NCBI GenBank assembly: GCA_965263455.1
Contig: CBDHHN010000003.1
Coordinates: forward strand, 65,172 to 129,171
Length of the DNA: 64,000 bases
Direction of reading: 5' to 3'
DNA from: CADEDH01 sp965263455
Lineage (GTDB): Bacteria; Actinomycetota; Acidimicrobiia; Acidimicrobiales; SZUA-35
In this document: one piece after another, positions 43,923 to 52,715 of the stretch
Position numbering within the stretch: the first letter of the stretch is position 1
How the letters are laid out: the number at the start of each line of letters is the position of its first letter
Notes under the pieces: generated by a model
What the model was told of the DNA's origin: nothing
Seen by the model: the letters and a program-made list of their open reading frames with translations, nothing else
The model's database searches: none
Translations under genes and position numbers: made by a program

Positions 43923-44222
43923 ATGCACCGAGATCATCCCGTGACCGACCACCTGACCGCCGTTGGCGACGACGGCCAACTCGTGGACGTGCGCCAGCCC
44001 GACGAGGTGGCCGAAGGCACCCTGCCCGGTGCCGTCAACATCCCCCTCGACCTCCTTCCCGACCGCATCGGCGAACTCGACTCGGCCCGCCGGGTGGTCG
44101 TCCTGTGCCGCAGCGGCGGCCGAAGCACGATGGCCAGCGAACTGCTGACGGCCGCCGGCTTCCCCGACGTCGTGAACCTGGCCGGCGGCATGCTGGCCTA
44201 CGAGGAGGCGAGCCGGTCGTGA
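43923..44222 (+). CDS. Single-domain rhodanese
   Basis: A 99-residue cytoplasmic rhodanese: LVDVRQPDEVAEGTLPGAVN, then the active loop VVLCRSGGRSTMASEL with catalytic Cys near residue 62. It has a good AGAGGAAA ribosome site and its stop overlaps the start of the MBL-rhodanese gene (GTGA), so it is made together with that protein and probably hands it persulfide sulfur, as in CstA/CstB-type systems (inference). Confidence 0.92.
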   Translation: MHRDHPVTDHLTAVGDDGQLVDVRQPDEVAEGTLPGAVNIPLDLLPDRIGELDSARRVVVLCRSGGRSTMASELLTAAGFPDVVNLAGGMLAYEEASRS

Positions 44223-45610
44223 AGTTCGTCCAGTACTACCTCGACTGCCTCTCCCAGGCCTCGTATCTCGTCGGCGACGAGAGCTCCGGGCGAGCCGTGG
44301 TCGTCGATCCCCGCCGCGACATCGGCCAGTACCTCGATGACGCCGCCGCTCACGGCCTCACCATCGAGCTCGTGATCGAGACCCATTTCCACGCCGACTT
44401 CCTGTCCGGCCACCTCGAGCTGGCGGAGGCGACCGGGGCCCAGGTCGCCTACTCCTCGGTGGCCGAGACCGAGTTCCCCTCCCGCAAGTTGGCCGACGGC
44501 GAGCGCATCAGTCTCGGTCAGGTCGAGCTGGAGATCCTCCACACCCCGGGCCACACTCCGGAGTCGATCAGCATCGTGGTCTGGGAGCGACCGGACGACG
44601 AGATCCCGTACGGAGTCCTGACCGGCGACACGCTCTTCATCGGTGACGTCGGTCGTCCCGACCTGCTGTCGTCGATGGGGGTCACCCAGGACGAGCTGGC
44701 CAACCAGCTCTACGACAGCCTCCACACCAAGCTGCTGCCCCTGGCCGACGCCACCCGGGTCTACCCGGCCCACGGGGCCGGCTCGGCCTGTGGCAAGAAC
44801 CTGTCGACCGACACCTGGTCCACGATGGGCGACCAGCGGACCTCCAACTACGCCCTGCTCGCTCCGGACCGGGAAACCTTCATCGAGCTGGTGACCGAGG
44901 GTCAGCCCCCGGCGCCCGCCTACTTCGCCTACGACGCCACCCTCAACCGGCAGGATCGGGATCTGCTCGACGAGGAGGAACCCCCGGCGACCCTCGATCT
45001 GGCCGCCCTCGACGAGGCCGTGGCCCGGGGGGCCGTGGTCCTCGACGGCCGCGATCCCGAGTCGTTCGCCCGAGGCCATTTGGCCGGTTCGATCAACGTC
45101 GGGCTGGCCGGACGGTACGCCGAGTTCGCCGGGTCGGTCGTGGCCCACGACGTCGACCTGGTGCTGGTCGTCGACGACGGGTTCGAGTTGGAGGCCAAGA
45201 ACCGCCTGGCCCGGATCGGGTTCGATCGGGTCATCGGGCATCTGGGCCGGCCCGAGGCCGTGATGGCCGAACACCCGGACCGGGTCCGGCGCGCCTCACG
45301 CCTGACGGCGGTCGACCTCGATCGGGCTCGATCCGATGCCGGCCCGGACGCCATCCAGATCGTCGACGTGCGCAACCCGGGCGAGGTCGGCCTGGGTTCG
45401 ATCCCCGGGGCGACGGCCATCCCGGTCGGTCAGCTCCCGGCCCGCCACACCGAGCTCGATCCGACTCGGCCGACCGTGGTGTTCTGTGCCGGCGGGTACC
45501 GCTCGTCGGTGGCGGCCAGCGTGTTGCGCCGGGCCGGCTTCGGCGACGTGTCCGACGTGCTCGGCGGGTACGGGGCGTGGCGGGACCTGACCGGGGTCGA
45601 CGCCGGCTGA
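44219..45610 (+). CDS. MBL-fold/rhodanese fusion, persulfide dioxygenase-like
   Basis: A 463-residue protein. Residues ~1-240 form an ETHE1-like metallo-beta-lactamase domain: ETHFHADFLSGH (iron-binding HxHxDH-type), TPGHTPES, TGDTLFIGDVGRPDL and PAHGAGSACG. Two rhodanese domains follow; the first (VVLDGRDPESFARGHLAGS) lacks a catalytic Cys, the second has FCAGGYRSS. This is the domain order of CstB-like enzymes that oxidise persulfides to sulfite or thiosulfate. Coupled to the upstream rhodanese, and grouped with SulP for sulfur-anion removal (inference). Confidence 0.92.
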   Translation: MKFVQYYLDCLSQASYLVGDESSGRAVVVDPRRDIGQYLDDAAAHGLTIELVIETHFHADFLSGHLELAEATGAQVAYSSVAETEFPSRKLADGERISLGQVELEILHTPGHTPESISIVVWERPDDEIPYGVLTGDTLFIGDVGRPDLLSSMGVTQDELANQLYDSLHTKLLPLADATRVYPAHGAGSACGKNLSTDTWSTMGDQRTSNYALLAPDRETFIELVTEGQPPAPAYFAYDATLNRQDRDLLDEEEPPATLDLAALDEAVARGAVVLDGRDPESFARGHLAGSINVGLAGRYAEFAGSVVAHDVDLVLVVDDGFELEAKNRLARIGFDRVIGHLGRPEAVMAEHPDRVRRASRLTAVDLDRARSDAGPDAIQIVDVRNPGEVGLGSIPGATAIPVGQLPARHTELDPTRPTVVFCAGGYRSSVAASVLRRAGFGDVSDVLGGYGAWRDLTGVDAG

Positions 45611-45622
45611 CCTCCCCGGCTC

Positions 45623-45643
45623 GACCGGCCGGCGCGGCCGGTC
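45623..45643. terminator. Hairpin between convergent genes
   Basis: GACCGGCC (45623-45630) and GGCCGGTC (45636-45643) pair perfectly around GGCGC. It fills the 31-base gap between the MBL-rhodanese stop and the stop of the alcohol dehydrogenase gene and touches the latter by two bases. Confidence 0.65.
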
Positions 45644-46628
45644 AGGCCGGGCGGGGTGTCACCACCACGGCGTGGTGGTGACCGGCGATGAGGGCGTTAC
45701 CGGCCTCGGCGACCTGGTCGAGCCGGTAGCGGCCGACGTCGAGGCGGTCGATCGGCAGATCCCCGGCCTCGACCAGGGCCGCCGCCCCGGCGATCCCGGC
45801 CGGGGTGTGGGCCCGCCCGAACACCGATCCGGTGAGGGTCTTGTCGTTCCAGATCAGGTCCCGGGGGTCGACCCGGAGTTGGAGGTCGGCCGAGGGGAGG
45901 CCGACGACCACCGCCGTGCCCATCCGGCCCACGCATCCCATCAGCTGGGTTTCGATACCGATGCGGCCGGCGGCGTCGAAGGCGTAGTCGGCCCCCGTCC
46001 CCCCGGTGAGGGTCATGACGTCGTGGACCAGGTCCTCGGCCCGGACCACGTCGTCGGCCCCGAGGGCCCGGGCCGTCTCGTGGTCGCCGGCGTCGACGAC
46101 CACGATCCGGGCCGCACCGGCCGAACGGGCGGTCGCCACCAGGGCCAGGCCGACCAGACCACCCCCGACGATCACCACCGTCGAGCCCGGCCGGACCCGG
46201 GCCTGGTTGAGCGCGGTGTCGACGCCGGTGGTCAGCCCGCAGCCGAGCAGCGCGGCCATCGAGGGCGGCAGATCGGCCGGCAGCGGCACGCAACGGGCGG
46301 CCGGGACGACGGTGTGGGTGGCCCACGTGGCCAACGAGCGAGACTCCCCCTCGCCGCCGTGGGCCCGGCTCGCCAGCGCCACGGCCGCCCCCACCGGCGG
46401 TTCCTCGACCCCGGGCCCGACGTCGATGACCGTGCCGGCGCCCTCATGGCCGGGCACGTGGGGCAGGGGAGTGGCGGTCTCGCCGCTGAGCGCCGGCCAG
46501 TCGGCCGGGCACAGCCCGGCCGCCTCGATCTCGACCAGCACCTCGCCTGGACCCGGAGGCGCAAGCTCGATCTGGCGTGGCAACGGGCCCCGGCCGGGGC
46601 CGGACAGGATTGCGGCCTCGATCAGCAT
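45642..46628 (-). CDS. Zinc-type alcohol dehydrogenase family protein
   Basis: A 328-residue medium-chain dehydrogenase. The catalytic-zinc ligands appear as Cys in AGLCPADW and His-Glu in VPGHEGAGTV (residues ~36 and ~60). The cofactor loop is VVIVGGGLVGLALVATARSAGA and an Asp in VVVDAGD suggests NAD. The four-Cys structural-zinc loop is missing, which makes it shorter than classical alcohol dehydrogenases. The ATG at 46628 begins MLIEAAILSG. It lies 23 bases after the TauD-like gene on the same strand, so they may be co-transcribed. Confidence 0.9.
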   Translation of the reverse strand: MLIEAAILSGPGRGPLPRQIELAPPGPGEVLVEIEAAGLCPADWPALSGETATPLPHVPGHEGAGTVIDVGPGVEEPPVGAAVALASRAHGGEGESRSLATWATHTVVPAARCVPLPADLPPSMAALLGCGLTTGVDTALNQARVRPGSTVVIVGGGLVGLALVATARSAGAARIVVVDAGDHETARALGADDVVRAEDLVHDVMTLTGGTGADYAFDAAGRIGIETQLMGCVGRMGTAVVVGLPSADLQLRVDPRDLIWNDKTLTGSVFGRAHTPAGIAGAAALVEAGDLPIDRLDVGRYRLDQVAEAGNALIAGHHHAVVVTPRPA

Positions 46629-46651
46629 CGTCGTCGGCCGCGCCGTGTGGG

Positions 46652-47473
46652 CTACAGGAAGGGTGCCTCGCCCACGGTGGTGACGCGGTAGCCGTGGCGG
46701 GTTTCGGGGAAGTAGTCCCAGCTGGCGTGGTGCTGGACGCAACGGTTGTCCCAGATGGCCACCGAGTGCGGCTCCCACTGGAAGCGGACCTGGAACCGGA
46801 TGCCGTAGGCGATGTGGTCGTAGAGGAAGCGAAGCAGGGCTGCGCTCTCCTTCCGGTTGAGCTGGGTTATGTGGGACGTGAAGCCCATGTTGACGTAGAG
46901 GCCTTTGCGCCCGGTGACGGGGTGGGTTCGTACCACCGGGTGTTCCGAGCGCGGGAACTCCTTGTCGCCGGTGTAGCCGTACCGGTCGCGGTAGGCCCGG
47001 TCACCGGAGTGCACGGCGGTCAAGGTGGCCAGGTACTCCTGCATCGAGGGCGAGAGCGCGTCGTAGGCCTCGTACATCGAGGCCCAGACCGTGTCCCCTC
47101 CGGCGGGCGGGGTCTGCTCGATCCGGAGCATCGACAACGCCGGCGGCCGGGCGTCGCACGAGACGTCGGTGTGCCAGCCGCCGCCGGCCGTGTAGCGGCT
47201 GTCGGCGTCGGTGTGGACCACCAGCACCTCGGGGAAGCCCTCGGGGGCGGAGGCCGCCGGGTGGTGGTGGAGCTCACCCAGGCGGCGGCCGAAGTCGACC
47301 TGGTCGGCCAAGGACATCTCCTGGCCCCGGAAGAAGAGCACACCCCGGGCGGCCACCAGCTCCTTCAACTCCGCCACCCCGGCGTCGTCGAGTTCGGTGA
47401 GAGACACGCCCTCCACCTCGGTCCCGATCCCGGCGTTCACGTTCCGGTGGTGTGCGGTCATCACTGCGGCCAT
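46652..47473 (-). CDS. TauD/TfdA-family Fe(II)/2-oxoglutarate dioxygenase
   Basis: A 273-residue oxygenase. GWHTDVSCDARPP carries the His-x-Asp iron pair (residues ~98-100) and WDNRCVQHHASWDYFPETRHGYRVT the distal His and the 2-oxoglutarate Arg. VLFFRGQEMSLADQVDFGRRLGELHHHP is the family N-terminal block (two adjacent segments). Substrates of the family include taurine and chlorophenoxyacids; here it is not known. The ATG at 47473 is preceded by AGGGGGAAC. It is divergent from the second BVMO gene. Confidence 0.92.
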   Translation of the reverse strand: MAAVMTAHHRNVNAGIGTEVEGVSLTELDDAGVAELKELVAARGVLFFRGQEMSLADQVDFGRRLGELHHHPAASAPEGFPEVLVVHTDADSRYTAGGGWHTDVSCDARPPALSMLRIEQTPPAGGDTVWASMYEAYDALSPSMQEYLATLTAVHSGDRAYRDRYGYTGDKEFPRSEHPVVRTHPVTGRKGLYVNMGFTSHITQLNRKESAALLRFLYDHIAYGIRFQVRFQWEPHSVAIWDNRCVQHHASWDYFPETRHGYRVTTVGEAPFL

Positions 47474-47603
47474 GGTGTTCCCCCTGTCGATCGCCGGCTG
47501 CGGGCCGACCCCGGGGCCCGCCGATCCGGATGACGTCATTGTTGCACCCGTGACCTCTGCGCTCCCAATGGCAATGGGCGTTGGGCCGGTGTCGCGGACC
47601 ACA

Positions 47604-49316
47604 ATGGACCTCGTGGAACACGAGGAAGCGGTACAGGGACTCGACGGCGGCGCGGACCGGCGGGCGGGCCCGGAGTCGGTCGACGTGGTCGTGGTCGGCG
47701 CCGGCTTCGCCGGGATGTACCTGGTCCATCGCCTTCGGGAGCAGGGTCGGTCGCTGGTGGTCTTCGAGGCCGGAAGCGACGTCGGTGGCACCTGGTACTG
47801 GAACCGGTACCCGGGGGCCCGGTGCGACGTGCCGAGCATGGAGTACTCCTACTCCTTCGACCCCGACCTGGAGCGGGACTGGACCTGGAGCGAGGTCATG
47901 GCCGGCCAGCCCGAGATCCTGGCCTACGCCAACCACGTGGCCGACCGCCACGATCTCCGGCGCGACATCGTGTTCGGGACCCGGGTCACGGCCGCCCACT
48001 GGGACGAGACGAGTCGACGGTGGACCGTCGACACCGACCGGGGCCACAGGGTCGAGGCCCGGTGGTGCGTCATGGCCACCGGCTGCCTGTCGATGCCCAA
48101 CACCCCGGACCTCCCGGGGCTCGAGTCGTTCGCCGGCACCACCCTCCACACCGGCCGCTGGCCCCGGGAGGAGCCCGACCTGACCGGGAAGCGGGTGGGG
48201 GTGGTGGGGACCGGGTCGTCCGGGGTCCAGGCCATCCCGGTGCTGGCCGACCGGGCCGGTCACCTGACCGTGTTCCAGCGATCGCCCGTCTACACCGTGC
48301 CGGCCCGCAACCGCCCGCTGCGACCTGAGGTGGTGGCCGAGTTCCGGGACCGGTACCCCGAGATCCGCGACCGCCAACGACGGTCGGTGAGCGGGTTTCT
48401 CGGTCCGGCCGCCCTCCGTCGCCCCGAGCCCGACGGGGCTCGGGAGGTGGCGGGCCAGGGCCCCGGCACCGGGCGGCGGTCGCTGCTCGACCTGAGCCCG
48501 GAGGAGCGCCGAGCCGCCTTCGACGAGCACGGGCCCGGGGCCTTCATGCGGTTCCGTGACGTCTACACCGATCCCGAGGCGAACGACGCGGCCCGCGAGC
48601 TGTTCCTGGACGAGATCGACAAGCTCGTCGACGACCCGGAGGTGGCCGAGGCGCTCAAGCCCCGCGAGTACCCCCTGGCCTGCAAGCGCCAGGTCCTCGA
48701 CACCGACTACTACGTCACGTTCAACCGGCCCGACGTGACCCTGGTCGATCTCCGCCGGGACCCCCTGGTCGAGATCACGCCGGACGGGGTTCGCACCGAG
48801 GGGGGAGAGGTCGAACTCGACGTACTGGTGCTGGCCACCGGGTTCGACGCCATGACCGGCGCCCTCGAACGGATCGACATCCGGGGCCGCGACGGCGTGA
48901 CGCTCACCGAGCACTGGGCCGATGGCCCCCGGACCTATCTCGGGCTCCAGATGGCCGGCTTCCCCAACCTGTTCACCATCACCGGACCCGGCAGCCCGTC
49001 GGTGCTGGCCAACATGATCGTGGCCATCGAGCAGCACGTCGACTGGGTGGTCGACTGCCTCGACCATCTCGACGCCCGAGGGGCCGCCACCATCGAGCCC
49101 ACGGCCGAGGCGGTGGGGGAGTGGGTGGCCCACGTCAACGAGGTGGCGGAGGGCACGATGTACACCGCCCCCAGCTGCAACAGCTGGTATCTCGGCTCCA
49201 ACATCGAGGGGAAGACCCGGGTCTTCATGCCCTACGTGGGTGGGTTCGGCCGCTACCGCGACCGGTGCGAGCAGATCGTGGCCGACGGGTATCCGGGGTT
49301 CGTGGTCGGCCCCTGA
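47604..49316 (+). CDS. Baeyer-Villiger-type flavin-containing monooxygenase (second copy type)
   Basis: A 570-residue FAD/NADPH monooxygenase. VVVVGAGFAGMYLVHRLREQ near residue 25 binds FAD, GGTWYWNRYPGARCDVPSM is the type I BVMO stretch, and VGVVGTGSSGVQAIPVLAD binds NADPH. The N-terminal extension is much shorter than that of the BVMO at 7236-9062, and the C-terminus (TAPSCNSWYLGSNIEGK) is the cyclohexanone-monooxygenase type. ATG 47604 is used; ATGs at 47568 and 47574 are in frame. Divergent from the TauD-like gene with ~130 bases between. Confidence 0.92.
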   Translation: MDLVEHEEAVQGLDGGADRRAGPESVDVVVVGAGFAGMYLVHRLREQGRSLVVFEAGSDVGGTWYWNRYPGARCDVPSMEYSYSFDPDLERDWTWSEVMAGQPEILAYANHVADRHDLRRDIVFGTRVTAAHWDETSRRWTVDTDRGHRVEARWCVMATGCLSMPNTPDLPGLESFAGTTLHTGRWPREEPDLTGKRVGVVGTGSSGVQAIPVLADRAGHLTVFQRSPVYTVPARNRPLRPEVVAEFRDRYPEIRDRQRRSVSGFLGPAALRRPEPDGAREVAGQGPGTGRRSLLDLSPEERRAAFDEHGPGAFMRFRDVYTDPEANDAARELFLDEIDKLVDDPEVAEALKPREYPLACKRQVLDTDYYVTFNRPDVTLVDLRRDPLVEITPDGVRTEGGEVELDVLVLATGFDAMTGALERIDIRGRDGVTLTEHWADGPRTYLGLQMAGFPNLFTITGPGSPSVLANMIVAIEQHVDWVVDCLDHLDARGAATIEPTAEAVGEWVAHVNEVAEGTMYTAPSCNSWYLGSNIEGKTRVFMPYVGGFGRYRDRCEQIVADGYPGFVVGP

Positions 49317-49361
49317 CCGGGCCCGGACCCGGTCGGGGCCATCCGAGCCGGCGACCTGCGA

Positions 49362-50183
49362 TCAGGCCGGGGCCAGGGCCAGGGCCCGGGTGACCGCCGG
49401 GGCCAGGGCGGCGTAGTCGTCCTCGTCGACCGGGGCGAAGCCCGCGATGCCGAACGGGGCGAGGGCGTCGGCCAGGCCGGGGTCGTCGAGGAGCTCGGCC
49501 ACGAACTCGGCCAGCCCGGGTTCGGCCGAGGCCCGCACGACCACCGGTTGGACCGGGTGGGGACCCAATCCGTCGGCCGAGCGGAGGCCGGCTCCACCAT
49601 CGGGCCGCTCGCGACACCATGCCCGCCACACGTTGGCGTCGATGGCGGCGGCGTCGATCTCGCCCGACTCGATCAGTTCCAGCGCCCGCCGGTGGCTCCC
49701 GACCTGGCGCAGCTCGCCGAAGAACCCGACGTCGAGGCCGTCGGCGGCGAGGCGGGCCAGCAGGCTGACGAACCCGCTCAGCGATGCCCGTTCGTTGAAC
49801 CCGACCCGCCGCCCGGCCAGATCGGCGAATCCGTCGATCGGGTCGTCGGCCCGGACCACGACGTCCGAGCAGTAGGTGGGTCGACCGCCGTTGCGGGGGT
49901 CGTCGTAGACCGGGGCTCGGGGTACCAGCCGCACGCTGGGCCGGTCGCCGTTGGTCAGCCACAGGTAGGACAGCGGGCAGATGAAGCCGACGTCGGTCGT
50001 CCCGGCGGCGAACCGGTCGTCCTCGGGCGACAGCGGTCCGGACATCTTCGGCTCGACCGACAGCTCGGTCTCCCGTCCCAGCCCCCGACCCAGGTGGTCG
50101 GCGATGGCGGCGAACAACGCCACGGGCAGGCCCGGGGCCAGCCAGGTCGTGACGCGGAGCGGGGAGCGGTCGGAGCCGGTCAT
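49362..50183 (-). CDS. PhnD-like phosphate/phosphonate-type substrate-binding protein without signal peptide
   Basis: A 273-residue periplasmic-binding-protein-fold protein (class II): LRVTTWLAPGLPVALFAAIADHLG, then DVGFICPLSYLWL, YCSDVVVRADDPI ... LAGRRVGFNE and a second lobe with IDAAAIDANVWRAW. This is the PhnD/ABC phosphonate-binding layout. It has no signal peptide or lipobox and no permease or ATPase gene beside it, so it may act in the cytoplasm, perhaps as a sensor or a precursor-biosynthesis-like protein (inference). Confidence 0.8.
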   Translation of the reverse strand: MTGSDRSPLRVTTWLAPGLPVALFAAIADHLGRGLGRETELSVEPKMSGPLSPEDDRFAAGTTDVGFICPLSYLWLTNGDRPSVRLVPRAPVYDDPRNGGRPTYCSDVVVRADDPIDGFADLAGRRVGFNERASLSGFVSLLARLAADGLDVGFFGELRQVGSHRRALELIESGEIDAAAIDANVWRAWCRERPDGGAGLRSADGLGPHPVQPVVVRASAEPGLAEFVAELLDDPGLADALAPFGIAGFAPVDEDDYAALAPAVTRALALAPA

Positions 50184-50228
50184 CCGCCCGACCCTAACCG
50201 CTCCCCGTGGACTGGTCCCCGCCCCGGG

Positions 50229-52715
50229 TCAGCGCCAGAACTGGCGCCGGGTCCGAGGGGCGGCCGGCGCCGCCGGCGGCACGACCGGGACCAGCGTCGG
50301 GTGGGGGGCCCGGGCCTGGTCGACCTCCTGCTCCACCCGGCGCAGTTCGGCGGCATGGCCCCGGCGGGAGCCGAGCGACCGGGCCAGCTCCCGCATGGCG
50401 GCGAGAAGCGGGTTACGGCCGAAGACCGTGCCCTCCAACCGCTTCACCAGCGCCCGCAGCTCCCGCCGCATCCCCCGCCCCGTCTCGCCGTCCCGGATCC
50501 GGGCCAGAAGGCGTTCGATCTCGTCAAGGGTGGCCGGCGAGAAGCCGGGGACGATGCTCGTCGGGGGCGTCGGGACGGCCGGGGCCGATCGAGCCCCACC
50601 GGGGCGCTTCGACCGCCGCGAACGATCGGTCGGCGCCGACCCCGCCGGTGCCGGGGCGCCGTATGCGGGGGGCATCGACATCGGCATCGGCCCCGACATC
50701 GGCACCGACATCGGCAGCGGCGCGCCGGGGGCGCTCCCGGCCGCCATCGGTGCCGCCGAGGGGGGCGCAACGGCGCCCAGGGGCGGCGGCCCGCCCCAAC
50801 CCGAGGGCCTCTCGACCGGCTGGATCGTGGCCTGTCGGTCGGTGGCGTCGACGGTCTCCGAACGGTCGACGGCGACGAAGGCGGTGAAGCGGCTGAGCAC
50901 GCCGGTGGCCACCGACAGCGCCACGATCTCGTCGGCCAGCCTCTCCTGGCCCGGCGAGTGCAGGTGGCCGCCGCCGGCGTAGCGGTCCTCCAGGTCGCGG
51001 ATCCGGGCCCGGGCCCACAGCGGCCGGGCCGCCGGATCGACAACGGCGACGGTGGCGGCCTCGTCGCCCACCGTCGAACCCTCGGCGCCTTCGGCCTGCC
51101 ATCGGATGGCGGTCACGGGGCCCCGGTACCTGGCCCTGAGGATCAGGGGCACACCGGCGAAGCAGTCACCGGTTCCCGTGATGTCCTCCAGCGTTCCGCC
51201 CTCGGCCTCCACCGTGACGGAGCGGAGGGCCGGGGTCGAGATCCGACGCTGGATGGCCAGCAGCACGTCGTCGAGGCGCTCCTCGGACTCGACCAGCTCG
51301 CACCGGCCGCCGCCCTGGGCCGCCAACCGGTTCAAGAAGCCGGCGTTCACGGCCCGGTCGATACCGATGGTGAACATGGTCGTCCCGCCGAGGCGGGGGG
51401 CCAGGGCGGCCAGGAGCTGGTCCTCGTTCGCCACCTGTCCGTCGGTCACCAGCAGGCAGATGGCATCCCGCTCGCTGTCGCCCGGTCGGTCGTGGTCGGA
51501 CACCAGGTCGATCGCTTCCGTCAGGGGCTGCACCATCTCGGTTCCGCCCCTGGCCTCCAGCCCGGCCAGCCATTCGACGGCCAGCCAGCGGTGACGGTTG
51601 GTGCCGGCGGCCAGGCCATCGGGCAACCCGGTCGGGCGCTCGATCACCTGGTCGAAGGCAAGGACGGCGAAACGGTCGTCGGGGTGGAGGGAGTCGACCA
51701 TACGGGCGGCGGCCCGCCGGGCCGCCACCATCTTCCAGCCCCCCATGCTGCCCGAGCGGTCGAGCACCAGCACGACGTCGCGAGGACGGGGTCGATCGGG
51801 ACCCTCCGGTGGGTGGACGACGATCGTGGCGGTGCCGGTCTGCGGGTCGGCGTCGGCGTCGGCGTTGGTGTCGGCACCGTGCTTCGGATCGGTCTCGGTG
51901 TCCGGGTCGGGGGTCAGCGTGGCCAGGGCGAAGCCGTCGGGGACGACCACCGGCCAGCGGACCACCACGTCGCGGTCCAGCCGCTCCCCGGGATGGAGGG
52001 CGACCGTCGTCGCGTCGGTGGCAACCCCGTGGAGGCCGGAGGCGATGCCGTCCGGGACACCGTCGGGGAACGTCAATCGCATCCCCAGCCGCACCGGGTT
52101 GGGAAGCCCGGGCAGCAGGACCGGGGGACTGATGCGCGACGCATCGGGGACGGCGTCGGTGTCGAACCCGGTTCCGTCTCCGACCTGGGCGCCGTCGAGC
52201 GGGCGACCGGGCACGAATCGTCGGGCCACCACCAGCGGGAAGCGGAACTGGGTTCGGCCGTCCTCCCAGGGCAGGGGCTGGGCCAGCGTCAGCTCGATGT
52301 CGGCCCGCTCCCCGGGCTGGAGGTTGCCGACCCGGGTGGTGAACACGTCGGGCCGCTCCTCCTCGGCGATGGCGGCCCGGTGGCCGTCGACCAGCGCCTG
52401 GTCGTAGGTGGCCCGGGCCTCGCCCCGCTCCTTGAGCAGGCCCTCGATCCGACGGTCTCCGACGGTCATCACGAACCGGGTGACAGCCGCCCGGTCGGGA
52501 AGGGGATGGATGTAGGTCGCCTCGATGGCCGTCGACAGGGGATTGACGAACGACTGGCGAACCGTGATGGCGGCGTCGAGCCCCGAGACGGTGCCGTCGA
52601 TGTCGACCGCGGTGAGCGGGAGCCAACCACGCTCGCAGGTCAGCAGGCCGATGCCGACGTCATCGTGGTCGGGGCGGATGAGTTCGTCGTCGAGGATGAT
52701 GGTTGGGGCGTTCAT
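50229..52715 (-). CDS. VIT and von Willebrand factor A domain protein
   Basis: An 828-residue protein. Residues ~30-160 form a VIT domain (SGLDAAITVRQSFVNPLSTA, ATYIHPLPDRAAV ... YDQALVDGH). A VWA domain follows at ~310-490 with the metal-adhesion site DRSGSM and a downstream Thr and Asp (GGTEM, LLVTDGQ). The last ~150 residues include a Pro/Ala/Met-rich stretch with MPMSMPP-type repeats and a helical end. No signal peptide is visible, so it may act inside the cell. It is coupled (ATGA) to the MerR-like gene upstream, which probably controls it. Confidence 0.9.
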   Translation of the reverse strand: MNAPTIILDDELIRPDHDDVGIGLLTCERGWLPLTAVDIDGTVSGLDAAITVRQSFVNPLSTAIEATYIHPLPDRAAVTRFVMTVGDRRIEGLLKERGEARATYDQALVDGHRAAIAEEERPDVFTTRVGNLQPGERADIELTLAQPLPWEDGRTQFRFPLVVARRFVPGRPLDGAQVGDGTGFDTDAVPDASRISPPVLLPGLPNPVRLGMRLTFPDGVPDGIASGLHGVATDATTVALHPGERLDRDVVVRWPVVVPDGFALATLTPDPDTETDPKHGADTNADADADPQTGTATIVVHPPEGPDRPRPRDVVLVLDRSGSMGGWKMVAARRAAARMVDSLHPDDRFAVLAFDQVIERPTGLPDGLAAGTNRHRWLAVEWLAGLEARGGTEMVQPLTEAIDLVSDHDRPGDSERDAICLLVTDGQVANEDQLLAALAPRLGGTTMFTIGIDRAVNAGFLNRLAAQGGGRCELVESEERLDDVLLAIQRRISTPALRSVTVEAEGGTLEDITGTGDCFAGVPLILRARYRGPVTAIRWQAEGAEGSTVGDEAATVAVVDPAARPLWARARIRDLEDRYAGGGHLHSPGQERLADEIVALSVATGVLSRFTAFVAVDRSETVDATDRQATIQPVERPSGWGGPPPLGAVAPPSAAPMAAGSAPGAPLPMSVPMSGPMPMSMPPAYGAPAPAGSAPTDRSRRSKRPGGARSAPAVPTPPTSIVPGFSPATLDEIERLLARIRDGETGRGMRRELRALVKRLEGTVFGRNPLLAAMRELARSLGSRRGHAAELRRVEQEVDQARAPHPTLVPVVPPAAPAAPRTRRQFWR

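Noticed and set aside
47274..49133. 619-codon open frame antisense to the second BVMO gene
   Set aside because: Shadow frame; the sense strand has clear FAD and NADPH motifs.
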